From NCBI GenBank assembly GCA_942490945.1, contig CALNYZ010000018.1, positions 1,178,001-1,242,000 of the forward strand: a stretch of DNA of 64,000 nt, written 5' to 3'. The DNA is from CALNYZ01 sp942490945 (lineage in GTDB: Bacteria; Pseudomonadota; Gammaproteobacteria; UBA6429; Thiohalophilaceae). The position numbers were made by a program, and so were the translations under genes. The notes under the pieces are model-generated. The model was not told where the DNA came from. It worked only from the letters and a program-made list of their open reading frames with translations, and did not search any database. Below are positions 8,363 to 17,460 of the stretch, one piece after another (position 1 is the first letter of the stretch; each line of letters begins with the position of its first letter).

Positions 8363-8812
8363 ATGGAAGTTATCTTGTTAGAAAAAGTAACCAATCTGGG
8401 CAACCTTGGCGATCGCGTCAATGTACGTTCGGGTTATGGGCGTAATTTTTTGATGCCACAAAAGAAAGCCGTGCCGGCCACTGAAGCGAACATCAAGGTG
8501 TTTGAAGAACGTCGTGCAGAGCTAGAACAAAAAGCACAGCAGATTCTGGAAGCCGCGCAGGCATTGGCCGCTAAACTGGCAGATGTGGGTTCGATTACCA
8601 TGAAAGCCCTTGCTGGTGATGAAGGCAAGCTGTTTGGTTCCATTGTGGTGAATGATATTGCCACTGCATTAACGGCTGCCGGTGTTGAAACACAAAAACA
8701 ACATGTCAGTATGCCGGAAGGTCCTATTCGCACCATCGGTGAACATGAAATCGCCATTCATTACCATGGTGATGTTGTGCAAACCATCAAGGTGATTGTG
8801 GAAGCCGAATAG
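8363..8812 (+). CDS. rplI: 50S ribosomal protein L9
   Basis: 149 residues, standard length. N-terminal rRNA-binding domain MEVILLEKVTNLGNLGDRVN and RSGYGRNFLMPQKKA, a long connecting helix (about 40-75) and a C-terminal domain (about 80-148). L9 binds domain V of 23S rRNA near the L1 stalk and helps hold the reading frame. It is the last gene of the operon, and a clear intrinsic terminator follows at 8875-8907. Confidence 0.98.
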   Translation: MEVILLEKVTNLGNLGDRVNVRSGYGRNFLMPQKKAVPATEANIKVFEERRAELEQKAQQILEAAQALAAKLADVGSITMKALAGDEGKLFGSIVVNDIATALTAAGVETQKQHVSMPEGPIRTIGEHEIAIHYHGDVVQTIKVIVEAE

Positions 8813-8874
8813 TAAGCTGAGCATTTACAATTACTTGCTTGTTTTACACTGAACAAGCATGAATAAACTGAACT

Positions 8875-8907
8875 AACCCGATGAGTATCGCTACTGATCG
8901 GGTTTTT
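8875..8907 (+). terminator. Intrinsic terminator after rplI
   Basis: Perfect 8-bp stem AACCCGAT / ATCGGGTT with a 14-nt loop, running into TTTTT. A second stem (GCTTGTT/AACAAGC) lies about 20 bp upstream. Confidence 0.85.
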
Positions 8908-9086
8908 CATTTTTGCAAGTTTATAAATAAAATTTTATCGTCCGAATGGTGAGTGTTTCGCTTTTTATACACGCTGAATATTGTTATCCTGAATGCCTGT
9001 GTGAATGAATGATTTACTATTTCTGTATACACTAATGCACCTGATTTATATCAATCATAAATTAAAAAAGTTACCTGATTAAAAAA

Positions 9087-10529
9087 ATGCCTGAAGTCAG
9101 TTCCATCCAAAATTCCGCTGCAGCCGAATCGTTAAAACTGCCACCATTTTCTATTGATGCAGAACAGGCTGTATTGGGTGGCCTGTTAATTGATAATGAA
9201 GGTTGGGAAAAAATTGCCGACCTGCTGTCCAAAGTTGATTTCTACCGTCGTGACCATGGCATCATATTTGATGCGATTTCCGTGCTTGCCGAACGGGATG
9301 ATCCGTTTGATATTATTACCCTCTCAGAATGGTTGGCCAAGAATAATGAGCTGGAATCTGTCGGTGGTCTGAGTTATCTGGGCGCACTGGCAAAAAACAC
9401 CCCGACTTCAGCCAACCTGCAGGCCTATGCGAAAATAGTCCGCGAAAAATCCATCCTGCGGCAACTTATCAAGGTTTCGACACAGGTTGCCAACAATGCC
9501 TATAACACCGAAGGGCGTACCAGCGCGGCGATTCTGGATGAAGCCGAGCAAATGGTCTTTCAGATTGCAGAACAGGACGCCAAGCAACGCCGGGGTTACC
9601 AGCCAATTAATAACCTGTTAACCAAGGCGATTGATCGCATCGATGCGTTGTATCAAAGTGGTGATGCCTTCACCGGTGTACCGACCGGTTTTGATGGCTT
9701 TGATACCATGACATCCGGATTGCAGGCGGCGGACCTGGTGATTGTGGCCGGTCGTCCCTCGATGGGTAAGACATCCTTTGCGATGAACATTGCAGAAAAT
9801 GCCGCGATAAAACACAAAAAGTCAGTCGCTGTGTTCAGTATGGAAATGCCCGGCGATGCGCTCGTTATGCGTATGCTGGCATCGTTAGGCCGCATCGATT
9901 CCAACAAGGTGCGTACCGGTAAACTTGACGATACAGACTGGCCACGCCTGACGTCGGCGGTCGGCATTTTGAACGAAGCGCCAATATTTATTGATGACAC
10001 ACCCGCGTTATCACCTATGGAAATTCGCGCCCGCGCACGACGTATCAAACGTGAGCACGGACTGGATCTGATTGTGGTGGATTATTTGCAGTTGATGCAG
10101 TTGTCCAGTTCATCTGAAAATCGCGCTACCGAAATTTCTGAAATTTCGCGGGGCTTGAAAGCATTGGCCAAGGAACTCAGTGTGCCGGTGATTGCCTTGT
10201 CACAGTTAAACCGTTCACTTGAACAACGTCCCAACAAACGTCCCATTATGTCTGACTTGCGTGAGTCGGGTGCGATTGAGCAGGATGCCGATGTCATTGT
10301 CTTTATTTATCGCGACGAAGTGTATAACGAAGAAAGTCCGGATAAAGGTACGGCAGAAATTATTATTGGCAAACAGCGTAATGGCCCGATTGGCACCTCG
10401 CGTCTGACCTTCCTTGGTCGCTATACCCGATTCGAAAATTTTATTCATAGTGGTTCTTATGGTGAATCGGCACCACCATCTTATGGACCGGATGATTACG
10501 GGATGAATGATCAGGGACCCGGCGAATAA
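9087..10529 (+). CDS. dnaB: Replicative DNA helicase DnaB
   Basis: 480 residues. N-terminal collar domain (about 20-125, PFSIDAEQAVLGGLL), linker helix, then a RecA-like motor domain with Walker A GRPSMGKTS (around residue 225), a Walker B/DYLQLM segment (VVDYLQLM) and the conserved KQRNGPIGT near the end. A hexameric 5'-3' helicase that unwinds DNA at the replication fork and interacts with primase. No intein is present. The stop codon overlaps the alr start (TAATG), so the two are coupled. The 5' flank from 8908 to 9086 is AT-rich without a convincing promoter. Confidence 0.97.
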   Translation: MPEVSSIQNSAAAESLKLPPFSIDAEQAVLGGLLIDNEGWEKIADLLSKVDFYRRDHGIIFDAISVLAERDDPFDIITLSEWLAKNNELESVGGLSYLGALAKNTPTSANLQAYAKIVREKSILRQLIKVSTQVANNAYNTEGRTSAAILDEAEQMVFQIAEQDAKQRRGYQPINNLLTKAIDRIDALYQSGDAFTGVPTGFDGFDTMTSGLQAADLVIVAGRPSMGKTSFAMNIAENAAIKHKKSVAVFSMEMPGDALVMRMLASLGRIDSNKVRTGKLDDTDWPRLTSAVGILNEAPIFIDDTPALSPMEIRARARRIKREHGLDLIVVDYLQLMQLSSSSENRATEISEISRGLKALAKELSVPVIALSQLNRSLEQRPNKRPIMSDLRESGAIEQDADVIVFIYRDEVYNEESPDKGTAEIIIGKQRNGPIGTSRLTFLGRYTRFENFIHSGSYGESAPPSYGPDDYGMNDQGPGE

Positions 10530-11611
10530 TGAGCCGCATCGCGACGGCAACCATCAATCTTGATGCGCTAAAACATAACCTTGAAGTGGCGCGCGCCGCT
10601 GCACCACAATCCAGTATCATGGCTGTCATAAAAGCCGATGCCTATGGTCATGGCATGATACGTGTTGCGCAGGCAATCGCAAATGATGCCGATGCCCTCG
10701 CTGTGGCCTCCATAAATGAAGCGATTCAACTTCGTGCCGCGGGAATTAAAGCGCCGGTGACAATTCTCGAAGGTTTTAATACCGTTGAAGACTTGCAACG
10801 CATCGCCGAACATCATCTTGATGTAGTTGTACATCACTCCAGCCAGCTGGGATTATTTACCCTGGCAAAAGATATCCAGGCATTAACTGTCTGGTTGAAA
10901 ATCGATACCGGTATGCACCGGCTCGGTTTTAAACCGGATGATGTCATCGACGTTATCAAAACACTGCAAACCTTTCCCTTTATCCAGGATTTAAAACTCA
11001 TGACACATTTTGCCAATGCAGATGATCGTGATCATCCGCAAACGCAGGCACAAACAGAGTTGTTTACAGAAATCGCAGGTAAAACCACCTGCGAAACAAG
11101 TCTGGCGAATTCTGCGGCTATTTTGGGTCATCCGGCTTCGCATACGGAATGGGTGCGCCCCGGTATTATGTTGTATGGCGTCAATCCATTTATCGATGGA
11201 AAAGAGCTGGACGTATTTTTACAACCGGTCATGACATTAAAATCGGCATTGATTTCTATTCAGGAATTAAAGCAGGGTGACACGATAGGCTATGGCAGCA
11301 GTTATACGTGTCCGGAAGATATGCGAGTTGGTATTGTTTCGATAGGCTATGGTGACGGTTATCCACGCCATGCGCCATCCGGTACACCGGTGTTGCTGAA
11401 CGGCCAACGTGTCGAACTTGTCGGACGTGTATCCATGGATATGATCATGGTCGACTTACGCACTCAATCCGAAGCACAGATAGGTGATGAAGCCATATTA
11501 TGGGGCGAAGGTTTGCATGTAGAAGAAATCGCACAGCATGCTGGTACTATTGGCTACGAATTATTATGTGGCGTGACACGGCGCGTGCAATTCAGCTATA
11601 TCGAAAACTAA
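10529..11611 (+). CDS. alr: Alanine racemase
   Basis: 360 residues, normal length. The PLP-binding lysine is K35 in VIKADAYGHG, and the conserved C-terminal motif SIGYGDGYPR is present. The enzyme interconverts L- and D-alanine and supplies D-alanine for peptidoglycan in the cytoplasm. dnaB-alr adjacency is common in gammaproteobacteria and the 1-bp overlap indicates co-transcription. Nothing unusual is seen in the frame. Confidence 0.96.
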   Translation: MSRIATATINLDALKHNLEVARAAAPQSSIMAVIKADAYGHGMIRVAQAIANDADALAVASINEAIQLRAAGIKAPVTILEGFNTVEDLQRIAEHHLDVVVHHSSQLGLFTLAKDIQALTVWLKIDTGMHRLGFKPDDVIDVIKTLQTFPFIQDLKLMTHFANADDRDHPQTQAQTELFTEIAGKTTCETSLANSAAILGHPASHTEWVRPGIMLYGVNPFIDGKELDVFLQPVMTLKSALISIQELKQGDTIGYGSSYTCPEDMRVGIVSIGYGDGYPRHAPSGTPVLLNGQRVELVGRVSMDMIMVDLRTQSEAQIGDEAILWGEGLHVEEIAQHAGTIGYELLCGVTRRVQFSYIEN

Positions 11612-11650
11612 TTGAACTTTAATTCACGAAAGTGAGACGGAAATTTATAC

Positions 11651-13012
11651 ATGGCCAAGGCAAAAGTAATTTACAGTTGCACCGCTTGTGGTGGCCAAAC
11701 ATCTAAATGGCAGGGCCAATGTCCTGATTGCATGGCGTGGAACAGTCTGGTTGAAGTTACCGCGGTGGCGAGTGAACGCAATCGTTATGCCGGCTTCACG
11801 GGCAAGACTACTAATCATGTACAAAGTCTCGCTACCATCGAACCTGACGAAGTTAAACGATTTAGTTCCAATATCGGCGAGTTTGATCGTGTACTGGGGG
11901 GTGGCATCGTACCCGGTTCGGTTGTCCTGATTGGTGGCGACCCCGGCATTGGTAAATCGACCCTGTTATTGCAAACAGTAGCCAGCATCGCGCGATCCTA
12001 TTCCATATTATATGTTACCGGTGAAGAATCGCTGGAGCAGATCAGCTTGCGCGCACATCGTCTGCAATTACCCATCAATGATGTACGTGTCTATGCAGAG
12101 ACCTCAACCGAAGCCATTCTGCACGCCGCACAACAGGAAAAACCGAAAGTCATTGTTATTGATTCGATTCAAACCATGTTTACTGAAACCATTCAGTCTG
12201 CGCCCGGTGCGGTCGCGCAGGTACGCGAAACCGCCGCCCAATTTGTGCGTTACGCCAAACAAACCCAAACGGCATTGTTTCTCATTGGTCATGTCACAAA
12301 AGAAGGCACGCTGGCCGGTCCGCGTGTGCTGGAGCACATGGTCGATACTGTATTGTATTTCGAAGGTGAAAGTGACAGCCGCTATCGTTTAATTCGCGCC
12401 ATTAAAAACCGTTTTGGTGCGATGAATGAACTGGGTGTGTTTGCCATGACCGACCGTGGTTTAAAAGAGGTGACCAACCCTTCGGCAATTTTCTTGTCGC
12501 GACATGAACAGGCCGTGCCGGGCAGTGTCATCATGGTGACCATGGAAGGCAGTCGACCCATTCTCGTTGAAGTGCAGGCGCTGGTCGATGAAAGTCAGTT
12601 AGCCAATCCGCGTCGAGTCACGACCGGTCTGGAACACAATCGTCTGGCCATGTTGCTGGCGGTACTGCATCGACACACGGGTATCGTGACGTTTGATCAG
12701 GATGTGTTTGCCAATGTGGTCGGCGGGGTGAAAGTATCCGAAACCGCGGCAGACCTGGCCGTGTTACTCGCAGTCATTTCCAGTTTGCGCAATAAACCCT
12801 TGCCACAAGATCTGATCGTATTCGGCGAAGTTGGTCTGGCGGGTGAAATAAGGCCGGTGCCAAATGGCACAGAGCGTTTGGCCGAAGCGGCCAAGCATGG
12901 CTTCAAGCAGGCATTGATTCCCAAAGCCAACATGCCAAAAAATCTGCCCAAAGGTATGAGCGTGATGCCGGTGCAGCGCTTGAGTGAAGCGATCGATAAT
13001 TTAAAACAGTAA
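11651..13012 (+). CDS. radA: DNA repair protein RadA (Sms)
   Basis: 453 residues. N-terminal four-cysteine zinc finger (CTACGG and CPDC, residues about 10-30), RecA-like ATPase with Walker A GGDPGIGKST, the RadA-specific KNRFG motif, and a C-terminal Lon-like domain (SETAADLAVLLAV, GEVGLAGEIRPV). RadA is a branched-DNA helicase that drives branch migration of recombination intermediates. It follows alr by 39 bp. It converges with the PilZ gene after 33 bp without an obvious terminator. Confidence 0.96.
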   Translation: MAKAKVIYSCTACGGQTSKWQGQCPDCMAWNSLVEVTAVASERNRYAGFTGKTTNHVQSLATIEPDEVKRFSSNIGEFDRVLGGGIVPGSVVLIGGDPGIGKSTLLLQTVASIARSYSILYVTGEESLEQISLRAHRLQLPINDVRVYAETSTEAILHAAQQEKPKVIVIDSIQTMFTETIQSAPGAVAQVRETAAQFVRYAKQTQTALFLIGHVTKEGTLAGPRVLEHMVDTVLYFEGESDSRYRLIRAIKNRFGAMNELGVFAMTDRGLKEVTNPSAIFLSRHEQAVPGSVIMVTMEGSRPILVEVQALVDESQLANPRRVTTGLEHNRLAMLLAVLHRHTGIVTFDQDVFANVVGGVKVSETAADLAVLLAVISSLRNKPLPQDLIVFGEVGLAGEIRPVPNGTERLAEAAKHGFKQALIPKANMPKNLPKGMSVMPVQRLSEAIDNLKQ

Positions 13013-13045
13013 AGGGTCGAATAAATTATTGGCGGGAAAAAGCGT

Positions 13046-13468
13046 TTAATCCTTCAATGCTATCAGTTCACTGTATTCACGTTTCAACATATTACTGTCG
13101 CCCAGATTCAACTCGACTAATCGATGCAAGTGTGTTGCACTGTCGACATCAATATAACTGTTCATCATGCCAATAAAACTTTCTCCGATGTGAATCACTT
13201 CAGCCTGGATTTTAATATTGATGTCACTGGGGTCGAGTTTCAAATCGACGATGACGTGATCATGCTCGGCGACTTGCCAATTTTCAGGGCGACTGATTTT
13301 TAAACCTTTTAGCGAGATATCAAGCAAGGCACAAGGCCATGACAGTTTATGTTGAGGTGAAAATATAACGGCGTTGGCCTGAAAGGGGATGCGGGTGAAA
13401 TGCCGCTTATCAATCGCAGATCCGGATGTATTGTTGTTCATAACGCTAATGTTAGCAGCAGGCGTCAC
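13046..13468 (-). CDS. PilZ domain protein
   Basis: 140 residues. The RHFTRIPF motif near the N-terminus supplies the RxxxR c-di-GMP ligand, and DISLKG further on matches the (D/N)xSxxG motif, so it should bind c-di-GMP. There are no other domains or membrane segments. The longest frame begins with GTG directly after the FHA gene's stop; an ATG nine codons later (13441) is an alternative start. Co-directional with the FHA gene and probably co-transcribed, linking c-di-GMP with phospho-threonine signalling. Target unknown. Confidence 0.85.
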   Translation of the reverse strand: MTPAANISVMNNNTSGSAIDKRHFTRIPFQANAVIFSPQHKLSWPCALLDISLKGLKISRPENWQVAEHDHVIVDLKLDPSDINIKIQAEVIHIGESFIGMMNSYIDVDSATHLHRLVELNLGDSNMLKREYSELIALKD

Positions 13469-14116
13469 TTATTCCAGATAAAACTGCATTTTGATATTGC
13501 CGATAGTAATCGTGTCGCCATCGGTTAATTTCATTGGTTGCTCGACAGGATTACTGCCCACTTTTGGTGGATGCTTGCCTTCAAGATGTGAAATAAAATA
13601 ACCGCCATTACGTCGTGCAATACAGGCAGTCGCTACGCCAGGTTTGCCGAGATTGGTCATGGAGCGATTCAGGCTCAAGGTTTTTCCCAAATTCTGTCCG
13701 CTCATGATTTGAATCCAGCCCAGGCGCTTGTCCAGTTCCATGGATGGCTCAGGTTCGGGTTCAGCCATGGTCGGGGTATCGTTGACGGGTTGTTTCTCAA
13801 CGATTTCTTCCGGTTCTTCGGCATACTTGTAGGTGAGGGTGTGTTTACCGACACGAATCAGATCGCCATCTTTCAGGGTCACCTCACGGATTTTTTCCTG
13901 ATTAACGAATGTCCCATCAGGTGTGTTGAGGTCTTTTAAAACCGTGCTGTGATTTTCCGTGATAAATTCGGCATGCTGCGGCTGGAGCGCCAGTGAATCA
14001 ATGTGCAAGGTACAAGCCGGATCGCTACCGAGCACCATATGACCACGTAAAACGGGAAATACCCTGAGTTCCTGCCCTTTAAACGACAGTGTTAGCTTTG
14101 ACAAGTTACGCCCCAA
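13469..14116 (-). CDS. Protein with two FHA domains
   Basis: 215 residues. Residues about 20-95 form a classical FHA domain (VLGSDPACTLHID, QPQHAEF, DLNTPDGTFVN, LKDGDLIRVG), which binds phosphothreonine. After an acidic Pro/Glu linker a second, degenerate FHA-like domain follows (about 130-215, with GNIKMQFYLE at the end). No kinase or secretion gene is near. The start codon appears to be TTG (14116); another TTG at 14104 has a better placed GGGG. It ends where the PilZ gene begins. Function unknown beyond phosphopeptide binding. Confidence 0.82.
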   Translation of the reverse strand: MGRNLSKLTLSFKGQELRVFPVLRGHMVLGSDPACTLHIDSLALQPQHAEFITENHSTVLKDLNTPDGTFVNQEKIREVTLKDGDLIRVGKHTLTYKYAEEPEEIVEKQPVNDTPTMAEPEPEPSMELDKRLGWIQIMSGQNLGKTLSLNRSMTNLGKPGVATACIARRNGGYFISHLEGKHPPKVGSNPVEQPMKLTDGDTITIGNIKMQFYLE

Positions 14117-14137
14117 AAAACTGTTATATATCCATGT

Positions 14138-14179
14138 ATTATAGACGGATTATAGACTGGCGGTGATGTGCTTGTACAA
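14138..14179 (-). promoter_or_regulatory. Possible promoter of the FHA-PilZ operon
   Basis: On the minus strand two TATAAT boxes (14149-14154 and 14138-14143) stand upstream of the FHA gene. The first has TTGTAC (14174-14179) 19 bp ahead. Spacing is long, so this is tentative. Confidence 0.4.
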
Positions 14180-14217
14180 CCTTGCATACCGTTTACTCCC
14201 GCGATGACACCGTTAAT

Positions 14218-15510
14218 CTAGCCAGTTGGTTGATCTTCGACCGACTCTTGCGGTTTTTGCCAATTGGGTGTGACGTGGACCGTTTTGATGGCATTTTTGG
14301 TGGATTGCACGATTTCCATGGGATGGTCAGCGATCAACAAACTGGTACCGGTTTCTGGAATATGTTCGAGATACTCGATAATCAGTCCATTAAGTGTCTT
14401 CGGTCCTTCGGTGGGCAGCTGCCAACCTAACAGGCGATTCAGATCGCGAATCGTTGAGCTGCCATCGACAAGATAACTGCCATCTTCCTGCTGATGAAAA
14501 TCTTTAACCGAGGCAGACGGATCACTGGTGAACTCGCCGACGATTTCCTCAAGTATGTCTTCCAACGTCACCAGCCCCTGGATATCGCCATACTCGTTTA
14601 CGACAAAGGCGATACGTCGCTTTTCAGCCTGGAAATTGAGTAACTGTTTGTTCAGGCTGGTCGTGATAGGAACAAAATAGGCTTCACGAATAATTTCGCG
14701 CAAGGTGTCTTTTTGATCATCTTCTTTTTCAAACAGGTTAATCATGTTTCGCACATGCACGATACCAACCAGATTATCGATATTACCTTCGTAAACAGGC
14801 AAACGCGTATGCTGGCTGTTTATAATTTGTTGTTGTAGTGTGATCCAATCGTCTTGCAGGTCTATGCCGATAATTTCGTTGCGTGGCACCATGATATCTT
14901 CAACGGTGACTTTTTCCAGATCCAGGATACTCAATAGCATCTGGTGGTGTTCCTGTGGAATCATGGCACTGGCTTCATTGACAACAATGCGTAGCTCATC
15001 AGAACTCAGACTGTGTGTCGCGCTTTCTTTGCTGATACCAAGAATACGAAAAATCAAATGTGTGGTACGGTTAATCAGCCACACTGCCGGGTAGGTTATT
15101 TTTAACAATGGCAACAAAATATGTGCGGCCGGGAAAGCAAACCGTTCCGGGTGGATCGCGGCGAGCGTTTTGGGTGTTACCTCAGCAAAGATCATCACAA
15201 TAAACGTCATCGCAACGGTCGAAATCAATACGCCGACATCACCAAACATAATGTAGCCAATGGCGTTGGCCAATGCGGCGGCAAAGAAATTCACAAAGTT
15301 ATTACCCAGCAGGATCAGGCCAATCATACGTTCCGGCTGATTAATAAGTCGCAGTGCTTTTTTTGCACCTTTATGTTCCTGGTCGGCCAGATGACGCAAG
15401 CGATAACGGTTTAAACTCATCAAACCGGTTTCAGAACCTGAGAAAAAACTGGAGGCAAATATCAGAAAAACAAGTGCGCCGATGAGCACACTAAGGGGAA
15501 TATCGATCAA
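14218..15510 (-). CDS. corB: CNNM/CBS-domain membrane protein of the CorB (YfjD) family
   Basis: 430 residues. N-terminal CNNM membrane domain with about four hydrophobic segments (residues 5-25, 60-80, 90-112, 125-145), then a CBS pair (about 205-325, containing MVPRNEI and YGDIQGLVTLEDILEEIVGE across the second CBS), and a C-terminal CorC_HlyC domain (about 345-420). The family is implicated in Mg2+/Co2+ efflux. In E. coli yfjD, ypjD and ffh are neighbours, and the same trio occurs here. The start seems to be TTG at 15510. The CorC domain supports CorB rather than a bare CBS protein. Confidence 0.9.
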   Translation of the reverse strand: MIDIPLSVLIGALVFLIFASSFFSGSETGLMSLNRYRLRHLADQEHKGAKKALRLINQPERMIGLILLGNNFVNFFAAALANAIGYIMFGDVGVLISTVAMTFIVMIFAEVTPKTLAAIHPERFAFPAAHILLPLLKITYPAVWLINRTTHLIFRILGISKESATHSLSSDELRIVVNEASAMIPQEHHQMLLSILDLEKVTVEDIMVPRNEIIGIDLQDDWITLQQQIINSQHTRLPVYEGNIDNLVGIVHVRNMINLFEKEDDQKDTLREIIREAYFVPITTSLNKQLLNFQAEKRRIAFVVNEYGDIQGLVTLEDILEEIVGEFTSDPSASVKDFHQQEDGSYLVDGSSTIRDLNRLLGWQLPTEGPKTLNGLIIEYLEHIPETGTSLLIADHPMEIVQSTKNAIKTVHVTPNWQKPQESVEDQPTG

Positions 15511-15567
15511 TGCAGGGAACCTTGTGTAGTGAACATAGTTATAGCGTTATGGATTGATGGGCAACTG

Positions 15568-16365
15568 TCAAGTTTTGAGGATAAGTTCCAGCACGACTTT
15601 TGAGCCGAAGTAGGCGAGCATCAGCAAAATAAAGCCGGTAAATATCCAGCGTAATGCGATTCTGCCACGCCAGCCGTATTGCCAGCGACCCCATAACAAA
15701 ATGGCGAATACAACCCATGCAACACTCGAGAGAATGGTTTTATGCGCCAGATGTTGTTTTACCATATCTTGCAGGTAAGGAATGCCTGTCAACAGTGATA
15801 GCGTCAGCAACACAAAGCCGAATGCAATCATTTTAAAGAGCAGGTTTTCCATGGTTTCAAGTGCAGGCAAGGCACGAATAAAACCCTTTGGATTATGATT
15901 GTGTAATTGCAAATCCTGAAAATAAAGTAACAATCCCTGTAGTGCAGCAATGGTGAGGGCGCTGTAGGCAAGAATCGATAATACAATATGCAGTTCCAGT
16001 CCGGCGGGTAAATGCACTGGCAAGTAGACGTGTAACGAAGTGAATTCCCGTAATACAATCATGGCCATGGCAAAGGGGAATATTACTATGCCGAGAGACT
16101 CGACAGGTTGACGCAAACTGGCCACGATCAGCAAGGTAGCAACAAGCCAGCTGACAAGCGACAAAATACTGAAAATACTGACATCCAGCCCATGAATGGT
16201 GATCATGCTGCTATTGGTCAAAATCCAGACATGCAGAAGCGAGGCGGCCATGGCCACGAATGTGCTGGTATGTTTGTGCGGTGATGGTTGCTTGAAATTT
16301 GCTACCAATAATATGCTGGCAGCGCCATAACACAACAAGCAGGTGATTATAAGAGCAATATGCAT
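15568..16365 (-). CDS. ypjD: YpjD-like cytochrome c assembly (CcsA-type) membrane protein
   Basis: 265 residues with about eight predicted hydrophobic helices spread along the whole length. It matches the CcsA/CcmC-like inner-membrane family seen next to ffh in E. coli as YpjD (also called CorE for a proposed role with CorB). The LHIVLSILAYSALTIAALQG segment is characteristic. It lies 57 bp upstream of corB on the same strand and divergent from the metallo-hydrolase/ffh group. Whether it takes part in haem handling or metal resistance is not settled, so the name reflects family and position. Confidence 0.85.
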   Translation of the reverse strand: MHIALIITCLLCYGAASILLVANFKQPSPHKHTSTFVAMAASLLHVWILTNSSMITIHGLDVSIFSILSLVSWLVATLLIVASLRQPVESLGIVIFPFAMAMIVLREFTSLHVYLPVHLPAGLELHIVLSILAYSALTIAALQGLLLYFQDLQLHNHNPKGFIRALPALETMENLLFKMIAFGFVLLTLSLLTGIPYLQDMVKQHLAHKTILSSVAWVVFAILLWGRWQYGWRGRIALRWIFTGFILLMLAYFGSKVVLELILKT

Positions 16366-16662
16366 GATTCAGTTCGTGTCGTTTATAAGGTCTGTTCTGA
16401 AGTATTTGCCAACATAATGGGAATTACTACGGCACATATTCATATTCATGCCGCTAGTACTAAAACACTAAGGACTTGTGACTGATTCCCAGCTTTCATT
16501 TGTACATTGTGTCATCATACCGTGCTCGCAAGCAGGGTAAAAGCAGAATAATTGCTAATGAACGGCGCAGTAAGTTTACTTACTCCAGTCTAAAACCAGA
16601 CAGGTTTCAATTATCTATTATACTGAGCTAATGCTAACTCGTTCTGATGTGGATGGACATCG

Positions 16663-17424
16663 ATGGATTTGACCGTACTTGGGTGCAGTGGCGGTATTGG
16701 AACCAATTTACGTACCACGACACTGCTGATTGACAACGATATATTAATAGATGCCGGCACCGGGGTAGGTGACCTGTCGCTCGATGCGATGGCGCAAATC
16801 AAGCATATTTTTCTCACGCATTCGCACCTCGATCACATTACCGGCATTCCATTATTTGTCGACAGTATTTTTGACCGCATTAAAACGCCCATCACCCTGT
16901 ATGCGCAAGCAAAAACACTGGATGCCTTACAAAAGCATATTTTTAACAATGTCATCTGGCCTGATTTCAGTAAACTGCCCACTGCCGCACCAGTAATCTG
17001 CTATCGTGAAATTTCAGCAGGCGAAATCATTGAAATTGGAAATCGCACTGTAGAGGCCATCAAGGTTAAACATATCGTACCTGGTGTCGGTTACCGTGTG
17101 ACTTGCCCGACCGGATCGTTTGCTTTCAGTGGCGATACCAGCACGAATGACTCCTTTTGGGAGGCGCTTAATGCCCATGATGGGCTTGATATCTTGCTGG
17201 TGGAGGCGGCGTTTGCCAATGCGGATATCGATTTATGTAAAAAAGCGGGTCACTATTGCGCGGAATTGCTGGGCAAAGATATTAAAAAACTGGCGCATCG
17301 TCCTCAAATCTACATCAGTCACAACAAGCCCGGTGCCGAAAACACGATATTCAACGAATGCCAACGGGCTCTTACCGGACACTCAGTACATCGCCTCACG
17401 GGTGATGCCCATTTCACGTTATAA
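16663..17424 (+). CDS. Metallo-beta-lactamase-fold hydrolase, possibly a class II cyclic-nucleotide phosphodiesterase
   Basis: 253 residues, single MBL domain. The metal-binding motif is HSHLDH (about residues 53-58); FSGDTSTND supplies the later Asp and ISHNKPG a C-terminal His. The N-terminus (MDLTVLGCSGGIG) resembles RNase Z and class II cAMP phosphodiesterases (CpdP/PDE1). I favour a 3',5'-cyclic nucleotide phosphodiesterase-like activity on motif grounds, but other small MBL hydrolases are possible. It sits 36 bp upstream of ffh on the same strand, and the 297-bp region upstream has no obvious strong promoter. Confidence 0.75.
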   Translation: MDLTVLGCSGGIGTNLRTTTLLIDNDILIDAGTGVGDLSLDAMAQIKHIFLTHSHLDHITGIPLFVDSIFDRIKTPITLYAQAKTLDALQKHIFNNVIWPDFSKLPTAAPVICYREISAGEIIEIGNRTVEAIKVKHIVPGVGYRVTCPTGSFAFSGDTSTNDSFWEALNAHDGLDILLVEAAFANADIDLCKKAGHYCAELLGKDIKKLAHRPQIYISHNKPGAENTIFNECQRALTGHSVHRLTGDAHFTL

Positions 17425-17460
17425 TCTCGCACTAACATTTTCGAATTGACGGAGTAAGCA

